A model generated the notes under the pieces. That model was not told the DNA's origin, did no database searches, and saw only the letters and a program-made list of their open reading frames with translations. This document shows, one piece after another, positions 14,110-23,509 of a DNA stretch of 64,000 nt. The DNA is from Deltaproteobacteria bacterium (lineage in GTDB: Bacteria; Myxococcota_A; Polyangia; DRWM01; JAAZOP01), in NCBI GenBank assembly GCA_016218765.1, contig JACRCZ010000017.1, positions 32,611-96,610 of the forward strand, in the 5' to 3' direction. Position 1 is the first letter of the stretch; every line of letters starts with the position of its first letter. The position numbers and the translations under genes were made by a program.

Positions 14110-17070
14110 GTGAAGGATCGACCCGGACAAACCGACGACTCCCAGGCCGAACGCGAACCGACGCCGATCTCGCCGTCGGGCGCCGAACGCTTCGATCGCC
14201 GCAACTTCCTCAAGCTGCTCGGCGCAGGCGCCGGCCTCGCCGCCACCGGCTGCGGCGAGACGAAACGCTACCTCTACCCCTACGTCGTCCCCGCCCGCGA
14301 AAACGTCCCCGGCATCGCCAACTGGTACAGCACCGTCTGCCGCGAATGCCCCGCCGGCTGCGGTGTCTGGGCCCGCGTCCGCGAAGGCCGCCCCGTCAAG
14401 CTCGAGGGCAACCCCGCCCACCCCGTCAACCACGGCACCCTCTGCCCCCGCGGCCAGGGCGCCCTCCTCCGCCTCTACGACCCCAAACGCACCAAGAGCC
14501 CCGAACGCCGCACCGCCCACGGCTGGATCTCGATCCCCTGGGATGAGGCACTCACGCACGTCGAACGCGCCCTGCGCGGAGCGGTGTCAAAAAAGCCGGG
14601 ACGCGCCGCGGCCCTCACCGGCCTGGAAACCGGGACGCTGGCCGGGCTCTGGTCCGCGTTCCTCCATGCGTTCGGCGGCCGGCACCTCATGTCCGACCCG
14701 CACTCGCCCGAGGCGCTGCTCTCGGCGCATCGCGCCGTCTTCGGCCGCTACGACCTCCCCCGCTTCGCCCTCGAATCGTGCGACCTGGTCGTCGCCATCG
14801 AATCCGACCTCTTCGAGACCTTCCTCTCGCCCGTCGAGCTGGCCGGACAGCTCGTCGGCCCGCGACACGCGGGCGGCGAACGCGCGGCCATCGTCTGGAT
14901 CGGACCGCGCCGTGGCGTCACGGGGATCCTCGCCGACGAATGGCTCCCGATCCGCCCCGGCACGGGCGGACACGTGGCGCTCGCGCTCCTGCTGGAGATC
15001 GCCAGGTCGCTGCCGGCGACGCTCCGCGGCTCCGCGCCTCGTGACGAGACCGACGCCCTGGCCCGCGACCTGCCCGTCGAGACCCTCGCCGCGCGCGCGG
15101 GCATCGACCCGGCGCCGATCCGCCGCCTCGCCCTGCGCATCGCCGCCGCCACCCGCCCCGTCGTCCTCGCCGGCGGCACCCCCTTCGCCTCCACCCACGG
15201 CGTCGCCGCCGCCGTCGCCGGCGTGCTGCTCTCCCAGGCTTTGGGCAACTACGGCAAGACCCTCCTCCTGGGCGCCCCGAGCACCCTGGCCAAGGCCGCG
15301 CCCACCGCGGAACAGCGCGAGCTGCTGCGTCGGATGGAAGCCGGCGAGATCGACGTCCTCTTCGTCCACGGCGCCGACCCGCTCTTCGAGCTGCCGGCGA
15401 GCGCCGGAGTCGAAGCCGCTCTCGCCAAGGTCCCCATGATCGTCTCGCTCGACGCGCGACCGACCGCCACGACCGAGCGCGCGCACCTGCGCCTGCCCGC
15501 GACGACGCCGCTCGAATCGTGGGGCGACTACTCCCCGCGCTCCGGCGTGGAAGGCCTCCTGCAACCGGTGGTCACCCCGCTCGTCGACGCGCGCCATCCC
15601 GGCGACGTCCTCCTCGCCCTCGCCCGCGCCACCGGACACGGCGCCGAGGTCGGCGGCGAGGCGGAGTCGTTCGAGGCGCTCGTGCGGCGACGGTGGGCGG
15701 CGATGGAGTCCGGACCGGTCGGCTCGGTGTCCGACGCGCGCTTCCGCGAAGCCCAGCGCCGGGGCGGAACGTTCGGCGTCCCGCCCGTCGCCTCGACCCA
15801 GGTCGACGGCTCCGTCTGGAAATCGCTTCGGGCGCTGGGCGAGGACAAGGCCGGCGGACTGCTCCTCTCGGTCTTCCCGACGATCCGCGCCGGTCGCCGC
15901 GCCAAGGCTTCCGGCGGCTGGCTCGACGAGCTGCCCGAGCCGACGACGGCTGCAGTCTGGGGCGCCCCGGCGGAGATCCACCCCGACCTGGCAAGGCGGC
16001 TCGGCGTCGAGAACGACGGCACGCTCGAAGTCCGGACCGCCGCCGGCACGCTGCGGCTCGGCGTCAGCGTCCGCGACTCCGTCCACCCCGACGCCGTCTG
16101 CCTGCCGCTCGACGGCGGCCACGACGGCCCGGGACTCGCCCGACTCCTCCTCGCCGACGCCTGGCTCGACGGGACCGGCCTCGCCGCGGAAGGCATCAAC
16201 CTCGAAGTCGCACGCGCGGCGGAATCTCTGCACCTCTACCGCGAAACGCACACGTTCGAACAGCACCGCCGCGGCGTCGTCCGCGCCAAGGGACTCGAGC
16301 TGCCGCACGAGACCGTCCACGAGAAGCTGCCGCGCGAGCTGACGGACATGTACGGCGACCACGCCCACGCGGGCCACCGCTGGGGCATGGCCGTCGACCT
16401 CGATCGCTGCACCGGCTGCTCCGCCTGCATCGTCGCCTGCCAGGCCGAGAACAACATCGCCGTCGTCGGCCCCGAAGCCGTCGACTACGGCCGCGAAATG
16501 GCCTGGCTCCAGCTCCACCTCTACTGGGAGCGCGATCCCGCAGGCAGGCCGATCCCGCTCGTCACGCCCGTCATGTGCCAGCAGTGCGACAGCGCGCCCT
16601 GCGAGTCCGTCTGCCCCGTCTTCGCCGCGTACCATACCCCGGAGGGCATCAACGGGCAGGTCTACAACCGCTGCGTCGGCACCCGCTACTGCGCCAACAA
16701 CTGCCCGTACAAGGTGCGGCGCTTCAACTGGTTCTCGTACGACGTCCCCAAGCCGCTGGACCTGCAGCTCAACCCCGACGTCACGGTGCGCAGCAAGGGC
16801 GTCATGGAAAAGTGCATGTTCTGCGTCCAGCGCATCCGCGAGGCCAAGGAGCTCGCGAAGCTGGAAGACCGCCCGCTGGGCGACGGCGAGATCCGCCCGG
16901 CGTGCGCGCAAACGTGCCCGACCGGCGCCATCGTCTTCGGCGATCTGCTCGACCCGGACAGCACCGTGAGCCGCCTCGTCCGCTCGGACCGCGGCTACCG
17001 GCTGCTCGATCACCTGGGCACGCGGCCCAGTGTCACGTATCTGGAGCGGGTGGTGCGGTGGCGGGTCTGA
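14110..17070 (+). CDS. actB: Alternative complex III subunit B: molybdopterin-fold and iron-sulfur fusion
   Basis: The GTG at 14110 (after GAGGGGA) gives 986 residues. An in-frame ATG at 14065 lacks a binding site. The N-terminus has a Tat-type RRNFLK signal (residues 30-35) ending in ATGC (Cys48). A molybdopterin-oxidoreductase-like part follows with an N-terminal Cys cluster (VCRECPAGCG, LCPRG), as in ActB1. The C-terminal third from about residue 760 is ferredoxin-like: CTGCSACIVAC, MCQQCDSAPCESVCP, CVGTRYCANNCPY, CMFCVQR and CAQTCPTGA, enough for the multiple clusters of ActB2. In known complexes this subunit carries electrons outside the membrane between quinol and cytochrome c. It heads a tightly overlapping operon. 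Confidence 0.92.
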   Translation: MKDRPGQTDDSQAEREPTPISPSGAERFDRRNFLKLLGAGAGLAATGCGETKRYLYPYVVPARENVPGIANWYSTVCRECPAGCGVWARVREGRPVKLEGNPAHPVNHGTLCPRGQGALLRLYDPKRTKSPERRTAHGWISIPWDEALTHVERALRGAVSKKPGRAAALTGLETGTLAGLWSAFLHAFGGRHLMSDPHSPEALLSAHRAVFGRYDLPRFALESCDLVVAIESDLFETFLSPVELAGQLVGPRHAGGERAAIVWIGPRRGVTGILADEWLPIRPGTGGHVALALLLEIARSLPATLRGSAPRDETDALARDLPVETLAARAGIDPAPIRRLALRIAAATRPVVLAGGTPFASTHGVAAAVAGVLLSQALGNYGKTLLLGAPSTLAKAAPTAEQRELLRRMEAGEIDVLFVHGADPLFELPASAGVEAALAKVPMIVSLDARPTATTERAHLRLPATTPLESWGDYSPRSGVEGLLQPVVTPLVDARHPGDVLLALARATGHGAEVGGEAESFEALVRRRWAAMESGPVGSVSDARFREAQRRGGTFGVPPVASTQVDGSVWKSLRALGEDKAGGLLLSVFPTIRAGRRAKASGGWLDELPEPTTAAVWGAPAEIHPDLARRLGVENDGTLEVRTAAGTLRLGVSVRDSVHPDAVCLPLDGGHDGPGLARLLLADAWLDGTGLAAEGINLEVARAAESLHLYRETHTFEQHRRGVVRAKGLELPHETVHEKLPRELTDMYGDHAHAGHRWGMAVDLDRCTGCSACIVACQAENNIAVVGPEAVDYGREMAWLQLHLYWERDPAGRPIPLVTPVMCQQCDSAPCESVCPVFAAYHTPEGINGQVYNRCVGTRYCANNCPYKVRRFNWFSYDVPKPLDLQLNPDVTVRSKGVMEKCMFCVQRIREAKELAKLEDRPLGDGEIRPACAQTCPTGAIVFGDLLDPDSTVSRLVRSDRGYRLLDHLGTRPSVTYLERVVRWRV

Positions 17071-18416
17071 CCTACCGCGACGTCGGCGACAAGGTGCTCC
17101 GGGCCATGACTCGGCCGGGACCCGTGTGGACCGCCCTCCTCGGCCTCTGCATCTCCCTCGTCGTCCTCGGCGGCATCGCCTGGACCTACCAGATCGAGCG
17201 CGGCATCGGCGTCTCCATCAAGACCAACCCGGCCGGCTGGACGATGTACATCACGACCTTCGTCTTCTGGGTCGGCATCGCCCACTCCGGCACCCTCATC
17301 TCCGCGATCCTCTTCCTGCTGCGCGCGCGCTGGCGCACCTCGATCTTCCGCTCCGCCGAGGCCATGACCGTGTTCGCCGTCATGACCGCCGGCCTCTTCC
17401 CCCTCATCCACCTCGGTCGCGTCTGGCGCTTCTACTACCTCTTCCCCTACCCCAACCAGCGCGAGCTGTGGCCGAACTTCAAGTCGCCCCTCATCTGGGA
17501 CGTCTTCGCCATCTCCACCTACTTCACCATCAGCGCCGTCTTCTTCCTCGTCGGCATGATCCCCGACCTCGCCGTGATCCGCGACCGCGCCAAGGGCTGG
17601 CGCAGGAAGATCTACACCGTGCTCTCGTTCGGCTGGCGCGGCTCCGACCGCGAATGGACCAGCTACCTCTCCGCCTACGTCCTCTTCGCCGGCCTCGCCA
17701 CCCCGCTCGTCGTCTCCGTCCACTCCGTCGTCTCCTGGGACTTCGCGATGTCGATCGTCCCCGGATGGCACTCCACGATCTTCGCCCCCTACTTCGTCGC
17801 CGGCGCCATCCACTCCGGCCTGGCCATGGTGCTGACGCTCCTCATCCCGCTGCGCCGCGTGCTCAAATGCGAGGACATCATCACCCTGCGCCACGTGGAC
17901 GCGATGGCCAAGGTCGTGATCTTCACCGGCCTCATCGTCGGCTACGCCTACGCCCTCGAGTTCTTCCTCGCCTGGTACAGCGGCAACCAGCCCGAGTACG
18001 ACCAGTTCGTCTACCGGGCCACGGGCGACATCGCCTGGATGTTCTGGGCCATGGTCGCCTTCAACGCCGCCGTGCCGCTGGCCCTCTTCTGGCGCAAGGT
18101 GCGACGCAACCTCGCCCTGCTCTTCCTGATCTCGATCCTGATCAACGTCGGGATGTGGTTCGAGCGCTTCGTCATCATCGTCAGCTCCCTCTCGCACGAA
18201 TTCCTGCCCCACGGCTGGGGCGGCGTGTCGCTGTTCGGCGCCGGGGAGTTCCACTGGGTCGACCTGGCGATCCTCGCCGGGAGCTTCGGCTGGTTCTTCA
18301 TGTGGTTCCTCCTCTTCGTCAAGACCCTGCCGTGGATCGCCGTGACCGAGGTGCGCGAGGGGATGCACCGGCCGGACGAGGCCGGCGGCGGGACGGCCGC
18401 GGGAGGCGCGGCATGA
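17058..18416 (+). CDS. actC: Alternative complex III subunit C (NrfD-type quinone-binding membrane protein)
   Basis: The GTG at 17058 overlaps the actB end by 13 bases and gives 452 residues. The protein is strongly hydrophobic with about ten membrane helices, of the NrfD/PsrC family, and has the family's conserved polar segments (HSGTLISAILFLLRARWR, FPLIHLGRVWRFYYL, SVHSVVSWDFAM, GWHSTIFAPYF). It is expected to bind menaquinol or ubiquinol at the outer face of the inner membrane and pass electrons to the ActB clusters. A shorter ActF homologue is encoded two genes later, as in known complexes. The stop codon overlaps the next ATG (ATGA). Confidence 0.92.
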   Translation: MAGLTYRDVGDKVLRAMTRPGPVWTALLGLCISLVVLGGIAWTYQIERGIGVSIKTNPAGWTMYITTFVFWVGIAHSGTLISAILFLLRARWRTSIFRSAEAMTVFAVMTAGLFPLIHLGRVWRFYYLFPYPNQRELWPNFKSPLIWDVFAISTYFTISAVFFLVGMIPDLAVIRDRAKGWRRKIYTVLSFGWRGSDREWTSYLSAYVLFAGLATPLVVSVHSVVSWDFAMSIVPGWHSTIFAPYFVAGAIHSGLAMVLTLLIPLRRVLKCEDIITLRHVDAMAKVVIFTGLIVGYAYALEFFLAWYSGNQPEYDQFVYRATGDIAWMFWAMVAFNAAVPLALFWRKVRRNLALLFLISILINVGMWFERFVIIVSSLSHEFLPHGWGGVSLFGAGEFHWVDLAILAGSFGWFFMWFLLFVKTLPWIAVTEVREGMHRPDEAGGGTAAGGAA

Positions 18417-18916
18417 CGGCGCGCCATGTCGTGCTCGGCATCTTCGCAAAACCCGCGGCGGCGGTCGCCGCCGTGCGCGAGCTGCGCGACCGCGGCTTCG
18501 GCGACCTGGAGACGTTCTCGCCCGTCCCCGTCGAGGAGCTGCTCGCCGAGCTCCCGCGCAAGCCCCCGGTCCGGCACTTCACCCTCTGGGGCGGATTGGC
18601 CGGACTCGCGACGGGCCTGCTGCTCACCAGCCTCACCTCGCTCATCTACAACCTCGTCGTAGGCGGCAAGCCGCCCATCGCGATCGTTCCGTACCTCATC
18701 GTGTCCTTCGAGCTGACCATCCTCCTGGGCGGGCTGTGTACGCTCGCCGGGCTGCTCATCGGCGCCCGCCTGCCACGCCGCAAGGAGCCGCGGCTCTGGG
18801 ACCCGCGGCTGTCGGAGGACCGCTACGGCGTATCCGTGAACTGCAATCCCGAGGCGCTCGATCTCCTCTCGCGCATCCTCGCGGAGCATGGAGCCGAAGA
18901 TGTCCGGCGCGCCTGA
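18413..18916 (+). CDS. actD: Alternative complex III subunit D (DUF3341)
   Basis: The 167-residue product has the ActD pattern: a soluble N-terminal alpha-beta part that begins VVLGIFAKPAAAVAAVRELRD, two membrane helices at about residues 62-82 and 95-120, and a soluble C-terminal tail ending in a second alpha-beta motif (YGVSVNCNPEALDLLSRIL). ActD is a structural membrane subunit without cofactors that lies against ActC and ActF. It overlaps actC by four bases and the next gene begins inside its 3' end, consistent with strict cotranslation. Confidence 0.9.
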   Translation: MTARHVVLGIFAKPAAAVAAVRELRDRGFGDLETFSPVPVEELLAELPRKPPVRHFTLWGGLAGLATGLLLTSLTSLIYNLVVGGKPPIAIVPYLIVSFELTILLGGLCTLAGLLIGARLPRRKEPRLWDPRLSEDRYGVSVNCNPEALDLLSRILAEHGAEDVRRA

Positions 18917-20156
18917 TCGCCCCGCCCTCCGGCGCCTCTCGCCCGAGAAGGTCCTCGGGCTCGCCGCCGTCCTCGGCGCCGCGGCCTTCGCCGTCGCCGT
19001 CGCGACCGGCGCGACCGCGCGCGCGTGGCAGGCGTTCCACGTCAACTACCTCTTCTGGACCGGCCTGGGGTTCTCCGGCGTCGTCCTCTCCGCCGTCTTC
19101 CGCGTCACCGACTCCCGCTGGGGCCTCGCCGTCCGGCGCCTCGGCGAATGCACCGCCGCCCTCGTCCCCCTCTCGCTCCTGCTCTTCCTCGGCGTCGTCG
19201 CCGGGTACGGCTCCCTCGCGCCCGACCTCCACCACCTCGGCCCCGCCAAGCGCCTCTGGCTCCAGCCCGCGTTCCTCCTCGCCCGCGACGCCGGCGCCCT
19301 CGCCCTGCTCGCCGCGTGCGCCCTCCTCTACCTCTACTTCTCCCTGCGCCCCGACGTCGGCGCCGCGCGCGATGCCGGCGGCACGCCCCTCGGGAGCCTC
19401 GGCGCGTGGCTCTCCCGCGGCTGGCGCGGCGCGGCGGATGAGGCGCGGCGCTCGCGCCGCATGACCGGGATCCTCGCCCCCGTCCTCATCCTCGTCTACT
19501 GCCTCGTCTTCACCCTGCTGGCCAACGACCTCGTCATGGGCCTCGACCCGACCTGGACCAGCACCCTCTTCGGCGCCTACTTCTTCATCACCAACCTCTA
19601 CGCCGGCTGGGCCGCCCTCGCCCTCGCCGCCTCACTCGCCCGCCTCGGCGACTGGCGCGGACTGCGCGCCACGGCGACGACCGACGTCCTCCACAACCTG
19701 GCAAAACTGCTGTTCGCCTTCTGCTTCCTCTCCATGGACTTCTTCTGGTCGCAGTTCCTGGTGATCTGGTACGGCAACCTGCCCGAGGAAACCGCGTTCG
19801 TCCTGCGGCGGATCCGCGTCGAGCCGTGGTCGGACCTCGCCTTCGCGGTGCTCCTGTTCCTGTTCTTCGTGCCGTTCTTCGCGCTGCTGTTCAAGCGGCT
19901 CAAGCGCGACCCCCGTACCCTGGCAATTCTCTCCCTGCTCGTGATCGCCATGCTCTGGCTCGAGCGCTTCCTGCTCGTCGCACCGTCCGTGTGGCCGCAC
20001 GGCGGCCTGCCCCTGGGGCCGCTGGAGCTGGGCGTGACCGTCGGGTTTGCCGGTCTCGCGGGCCTCGCGTACCTGTGGCTCGCACGACGCGTGCCCCTGG
20101 CCCCCGCGCCCGAGGTCGTCGCCGCACAGGCGGCCGAGGAGGCGGCGGATGGCTGA
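18888..20156 (+). CDS. actF: Alternative complex III subunit F (second NrfD-like membrane protein)
   Basis: The product has 422 residues from the ATG at 18888, which overlaps actD by 29 bases; a second ATG four codons later is possible. It has about ten membrane helices and typical ActF segments: NYLFWTGLGFSGVVLSAVFRV, LANDLVMGLDPTWTSTLFG, LSMDFFWSQFLVIWYGNLPEE and FFVPFFALLFKR. In characterised complexes ActF resembles ActC but is not thought to bind quinone productively and may conduct protons. The C-terminus is Ala/Glu-rich. It is followed immediately by the pentaheme subunit, so gene order here (B-C-D-F-A) differs from the common A-B-C-D-E-F. Confidence 0.9.
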   Translation: MEPKMSGAPDRPALRRLSPEKVLGLAAVLGAAAFAVAVATGATARAWQAFHVNYLFWTGLGFSGVVLSAVFRVTDSRWGLAVRRLGECTAALVPLSLLLFLGVVAGYGSLAPDLHHLGPAKRLWLQPAFLLARDAGALALLAACALLYLYFSLRPDVGAARDAGGTPLGSLGAWLSRGWRGAADEARRSRRMTGILAPVLILVYCLVFTLLANDLVMGLDPTWTSTLFGAYFFITNLYAGWAALALAASLARLGDWRGLRATATTDVLHNLAKLLFAFCFLSMDFFWSQFLVIWYGNLPEETAFVLRRIRVEPWSDLAFAVLLFLFFVPFFALLFKRLKRDPRTLAILSLLVIAMLWLERFLLVAPSVWPHGGLPLGPLELGVTVGFAGLAGLAYLWLARRVPLAPAPEVVAAQAAEEAADG

Positions 20157-20685
20157 GCCGGCCCTCTCGCGGCGCGCGCGCATCGCCTGGGGCATCGTCC
20201 TCGCCCTGGGGCTGGCCGCGGCCGCCGCCTGGACCGCCTGGGCCTACTACCTCGGCGGCGCGGCGGGCCTGGGTGCCGAGCAGCCGATCGCCTTCAGCCA
20301 TCGCGTCCACGCGACGGACAAGGGCATCGATTGCCGCTTCTGCCACCCTTTCCCCGACCGCGCGCCCTACGCCGGGATGCCGCCCGTGCAGACCTGCATG
20401 TTCTGCCACCGGTCGGTGATCGCGACCCACTCCGAGATCCGCAAGCTGTGGGGCTACTTCGAGCGCAACGAGCCGATCCCGTGGGTGCGCGAGTTCGAGG
20501 TTCCCGACCACGTGTACTTCAGCCACCGCATGCACCTGCGCAAGGAGCTGGACTGCCCCGACTGCCACGGCGATATTTCCATGGAGGACCGCGTCAAAGC
20601 GGCGGAGCCGTTGGAAATGGGATTCTGCCTCGATTGCCACAAGAGTCGCGGCGGTCCCAGGGATTGCGTGGTCTGCCACCGCTAG
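20149..20685 (+). CDS. actA: Alternative complex III subunit A (pentaheme cytochrome c)
   Basis: The 178-residue product has one N-terminal membrane helix (residues about 10-32) and five CxxCH heme sites: CRFCH, CMFCH, CPDCH, CLDCH and CVVCH. Two extra His-rich segments (FSHRVHATDK, YFSHRMHLRK) would give the distal heme ligands. This matches ActA, which accepts electrons from ActB and passes them to a monoheme cytochrome or directly to the oxidase. The ATG at 20149 overlaps the actF stop. A 26-base gap separates it from the oxidase gene, the largest gap so far in the operon. Confidence 0.92.
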   Translation: MAEPALSRRARIAWGIVLALGLAAAAAWTAWAYYLGGAAGLGAEQPIAFSHRVHATDKGIDCRFCHPFPDRAPYAGMPPVQTCMFCHRSVIATHSEIRKLWGYFERNEPIPWVREFEVPDHVYFSHRMHLRKELDCPDCHGDISMEDRVKAAEPLEMGFCLDCHKSRGGPRDCVVCHR

Positions 20686-20711
20686 CGCGGGGCGCAGAGG
20701 GAGACCGACGA

Positions 20712-22172
20712 GTGAACTGGCTCTTGCCCTCGGAATCCGGCAGCACCTCCCGGCGCTACTTCGTCACGGCCGCCGTGTGGATGGTGGTCGCCGTCACCGC
20801 CGGCCTGCTCGCCGCCATCGAAATGGTCGCCCCCGACGCCCTGGGCAACATCAAACCCCTCGTCTTCGGCCGCCTCCGCCCCATCCACACCAACCTCATG
20901 CTCCTGGGCTGGGTCCCCGCCGCGCTCACCGGCGGCGTCCTCTACATCGTGCCCCGCGTCCTGGGCACGAAACTCTGGTCCGAACGCCTGGGCAACTTCT
21001 CCGTCTGGGCCTTCAACGCCCTGCTCCTCCTCGGCGTCGTCACCCTCGGCCACGGCATGACCCAGGGCCGCGAATACGCCGAGCTCATCCGCCCCCTCGA
21101 CTTCGTCGTCCTCCTCTGGCTCTCCCTCGTCGGCACCAACCTCCTCATGACCGTCCGGCGCCGCACCGAGAAGCTCCTCTTCGTCTCCGTCTGGTACGCC
21201 TGCGGCGCCGTGCTGTGGACCTTCGTCGTCTACTCCTTCGGCAACGTCGTCTGGGACGCGCAAGGCGCCCTGCGCGGCCCCACGGACGCCCTGTGGCTCT
21301 GGTTCTACGGCCACAACACCGTCGGCCTGTGGCTCACGCCGCTCGCCATCGCCTGCGCCTACTGGATCATCCCGCGCGTCACCGGCGCGCCGCTGTGGTC
21401 CCACACCCTCTCCCTCGTCGGTTTCTGGGCCCTCCTCGCCATCTACACCCACACCGGCGGCCACCACCTGATCCAGGCCCCCGTGCCGCTGTGGATCAAG
21501 GTGCTCGGCGTCGTCGACTCGATCTGCATGCTCATCCCCGTCTTCACCTTCCTGGCCAACGTCTGGCTGCCGCTGCGCGAGCGCTGGGGCCGGATCCACG
21601 CCGACATCGGCGGGAAATTCGTCTTCGCGGGGACCGTCTTCTACGCCCTGACCTGCATCCAGGGCCCGCTCCAGTCGCTCCCCTCCATCCAGCGCGTCAC
21701 CCACTTCACCCAGTGGGTCGTGGCCCACGCCCACCTCGCCGTCTTCGGCTTCGCCGGCATGATCGCCATGGGCACGATCTACCACGTCCTGCCGCTGGTC
21801 ACCGGACGCCGCATCTACAGCCGTCGCATCGCCGATCTCCAGTACTGGGTCATGATCGTCGGCGTCATCGGCTTCTTCCTCGTGCTCACCGCCGCCGGTC
21901 TCCTCCAGGGACACGCCTGGCTCAACGGCGAGATGGTCTACCGCCTCCTGCCCGAGCTCAACATCTACCTCGTCCTGCGCGGCGCGATCGGCGTCGCCGT
22001 CGTCCTGGGCGCCTGCCTCCAGCTCGTCAACGTCATCATGACCATCCGCAAAGGCGAGCCCATCGCCGCCGAGCCCCCCCTTGGCGACCTTGGCGTCCCT
22101 TTGCGTCCTTTGCGCGAAATTCCCGAACGTGATGGCGCAGCCGCCCACCTCGACCCGAGGCCTTCGCCATGA
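20712..22172 (+). CDS. ccoN: cbb3-type cytochrome c oxidase subunit I
   Basis: The GTG at 20712 gives 486 residues with about twelve membrane helices. Metal ligands are recognisable: His in RPIHTNLMLLGW for low-spin heme b, His in FYGHNTVGLWLTP and the pair in THTGGHHLIQ for CuB, and the two His in QWVVAHAHLAVFG for the active-site and low-spin hemes. This is the catalytic, oxygen-reducing and proton-pumping subunit of the high-affinity terminal oxidase of the inner membrane. The last 32 residues or so are not oxidase sequence but a translated dispersed repeat (22075-22130). Its stop overlaps the next ATG. Confidence 0.93.
   Translation: MNWLLPSESGSTSRRYFVTAAVWMVVAVTAGLLAAIEMVAPDALGNIKPLVFGRLRPIHTNLMLLGWVPAALTGGVLYIVPRVLGTKLWSERLGNFSVWAFNALLLLGVVTLGHGMTQGREYAELIRPLDFVVLLWLSLVGTNLLMTVRRRTEKLLFVSVWYACGAVLWTFVVYSFGNVVWDAQGALRGPTDALWLWFYGHNTVGLWLTPLAIACAYWIIPRVTGAPLWSHTLSLVGFWALLAIYTHTGGHHLIQAPVPLWIKVLGVVDSICMLIPVFTFLANVWLPLRERWGRIHADIGGKFVFAGTVFYALTCIQGPLQSLPSIQRVTHFTQWVVAHAHLAVFGFAGMIAMGTIYHVLPLVTGRRIYSRRIADLQYWVMIVGVIGFFLVLTAAGLLQGHAWLNGEMVYRLLPELNIYLVLRGAIGVAVVLGACLQLVNVIMTIRKGEPIAAEPPLGDLGVPLRPLREIPERDGAAAHLDPRPSP
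22075..22130. repeat. Dispersed CCTTTGCG-type repeat translated as the ccoN tail
   Basis: The segment contains CCTTGGCGT, CCTTTGCG and TCCTTTGCGCGAAATTCCCG. A second copy with CCTTTGCGCGAACTTCCCG lies at 50914-50963. Here it falls inside the coding frame and supplies roughly residues 455-473 of CcoN. Confidence 0.7.
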
Positions 22173-23257
22173 AGATGACGCCCTCCGCCCTCGTCGGCGG
22201 CACCCTCGCCGTCCTTTTCGCCATCATCGGCGTCGTCGTCATCCTCCCCGTCGTCTCCGACCCGGATCTGCCGTCGGCACAGGCCCGGCCCCGCACCACC
22301 CAGGAGCTCGAAGGCCGCGCCATCTACATCCGCGAGGGCTGCCAGTACTGCCACTCGCAGTACGTCCGCCGCGTGGATTGGGGACCGACCGCCGAACGCC
22401 TCGCACAGGCGGGCGACTACCACTACGACGAGCCGCAGCTCTTCGGCTCCGAGCGCACCGGCCCCGACCTCTCCCAGGCCGGCGGCCAGCACCCCGACGA
22501 CTGGCACGTGGCGCACTTCGTCAATCCCCGCTTCACCCGCCCCGAGTCGATCATGCCCCCGTTCGACTTCCTCACCGACCGCGAGCTGGCCAACCTCGTG
22601 CGCTACGTCCAGTCCCTCGGCCTCCGCGACGCCGACGCACGCATGGCTCGCCAGGCGGAATGGCACGCGCAAGCGCTCGCCGCGTACCGCGCCGGGCCGG
22701 ATGCCAACGTCGCGTGGCTGCACAAGAACGTCCCCGCCGGCTGGGTCACCGTCCCCAACCCCTACCCCGCCGACGAATCGTCGCTCGCCCGCGGCGCCCA
22801 CGTCTACCAGACCTTCTGCCTCGGCTGCCACGGCCCCGTGGGCGACGGGCAGGGCCCGGCCGCCCCGAATCTCGATCCCCCGCCCCTCAACTTCACCACC
22901 CTGCGCCGCGCCGGCGTCTCGGGCGGCGTCCTCTACTACCAGATCATGAACGGCATCACCGGCACCTCCATGCCGTACTTCAAGCACGAGCTGGAATCCG
23001 AGAAGATCTGGGACGTGGGCAACTACCTCCTCGTGTACTTCCTGTCCGGGCGAGAGTCCGGCACCGACGGGCAGGCAATCGATGCCGCCTTCGAAGGTCC
23101 CCCCGTCCCGACCTGGAATCCCCGCGAGCCCGCCCCCGGCAGCGCCCTGTTGCCCTCCACCAGCCACCAGCCCCGCCCTGAGCCTGCCCGCCCCGAGCAA
23201 AGCCGAGGGGTCGAAGGGCTACCAGCCACCAGCCCTCCCCCGGGAGGCGCGCCGTGA
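22169..23257 (+). CDS. ccoO: Diheme CcoO-CcoP-type cytochrome c fusion of the cbb3 oxidase
   Basis: The product has 362 residues. A membrane helix (about residues 7-29) is followed by a CcoO-like domain with heme site CQYCH in EGCQYCHSQYVRR and Met ligand in SIMPPFDFL, both diagnostic of CcoO. A second cytochrome c domain follows from about residue 205 with heme site CLGCH, GDGQGP and a probable Met ligand in GTSMPYF, resembling a CcoP domain. CcoO passes electrons from the cytochrome pool to CcoN. The fusion would put a second heme on the same chain. The C-terminal 30 residues are Pro/Gly-rich and partly encoded by a dispersed repeat (23179-23219). It overlaps ccoN by four bases. Confidence 0.9.
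   Translation: MKMTPSALVGGTLAVLFAIIGVVVILPVVSDPDLPSAQARPRTTQELEGRAIYIREGCQYCHSQYVRRVDWGPTAERLAQAGDYHYDEPQLFGSERTGPDLSQAGGQHPDDWHVAHFVNPRFTRPESIMPPFDFLTDRELANLVRYVQSLGLRDADARMARQAEWHAQALAAYRAGPDANVAWLHKNVPAGWVTVPNPYPADESSLARGAHVYQTFCLGCHGPVGDGQGPAAPNLDPPPLNFTTLRRAGVSGGVLYYQIMNGITGTSMPYFKHELESEKIWDVGNYLLVYFLSGRESGTDGQAIDAAFEGPPVPTWNPREPAPGSALLPSTSHQPRPEPARPEQSRGVEGLPATSPPPGGAP
23179..23219. repeat. Dispersed GAGCCTGCCC...GAAGGG repeat in the ccoO 3' end
   Basis: GAGCCTGCCC, GAGCAAAGCCGA and GTCGAAGGG appear in order, as in the second half of the repeats at 29013-29064 and (reversed) 38502-38553. The segment is translated as part of the CcoO tail. Confidence 0.6.
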
Positions 23258-23499
23258 GCTTCATCCGCTTCTGGCTCGGTTTCTCCATGTTCGGCTTGTC
23301 CGCCGCGACCGCCCTCCTGTTCTGGGCCTTCCGCACCCGCCAGTTCCGCGAACCGGACCGCGCGGCGTGCCTGCCGCTGGCCGATGCCGCCGCCGCACCA
23401 CCCATCCGCTGGTCGCGCGAGTCGATCGTCCTGGTGGCGTTCCTGGGCGTCGGCCTGGCGCTGCTGCTCGCCACCGTCGTCTTCTCGGCGGTGTGGTAG
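23254..23499 (+). CDS. ccoS: CcoS-like cbb3 oxidase assembly protein
   Basis: An 81-residue membrane protein from the GTG at 23254, overlapping the preceding stop. It has two hydrophobic helices (about 5-23 and 58-80). The segment FWAFRTRQFREPDRAA closely follows the CcoS pattern of a helix ending in FLWAxRxGQ(F/Y)DDLEGPA. CcoS is needed to put heme and copper into CcoN. The second helix is longer than in typical CcoS proteins, so assignment is likely but not certain. Confidence 0.65.
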   Translation: MSFIRFWLGFSMFGLSAATALLFWAFRTRQFREPDRAACLPLADAAAAPPIRWSRESIVLVAFLGVGLALLLATVVFSAVW

Positions 23500-23509
23500 G
23501 GAGGGACCG

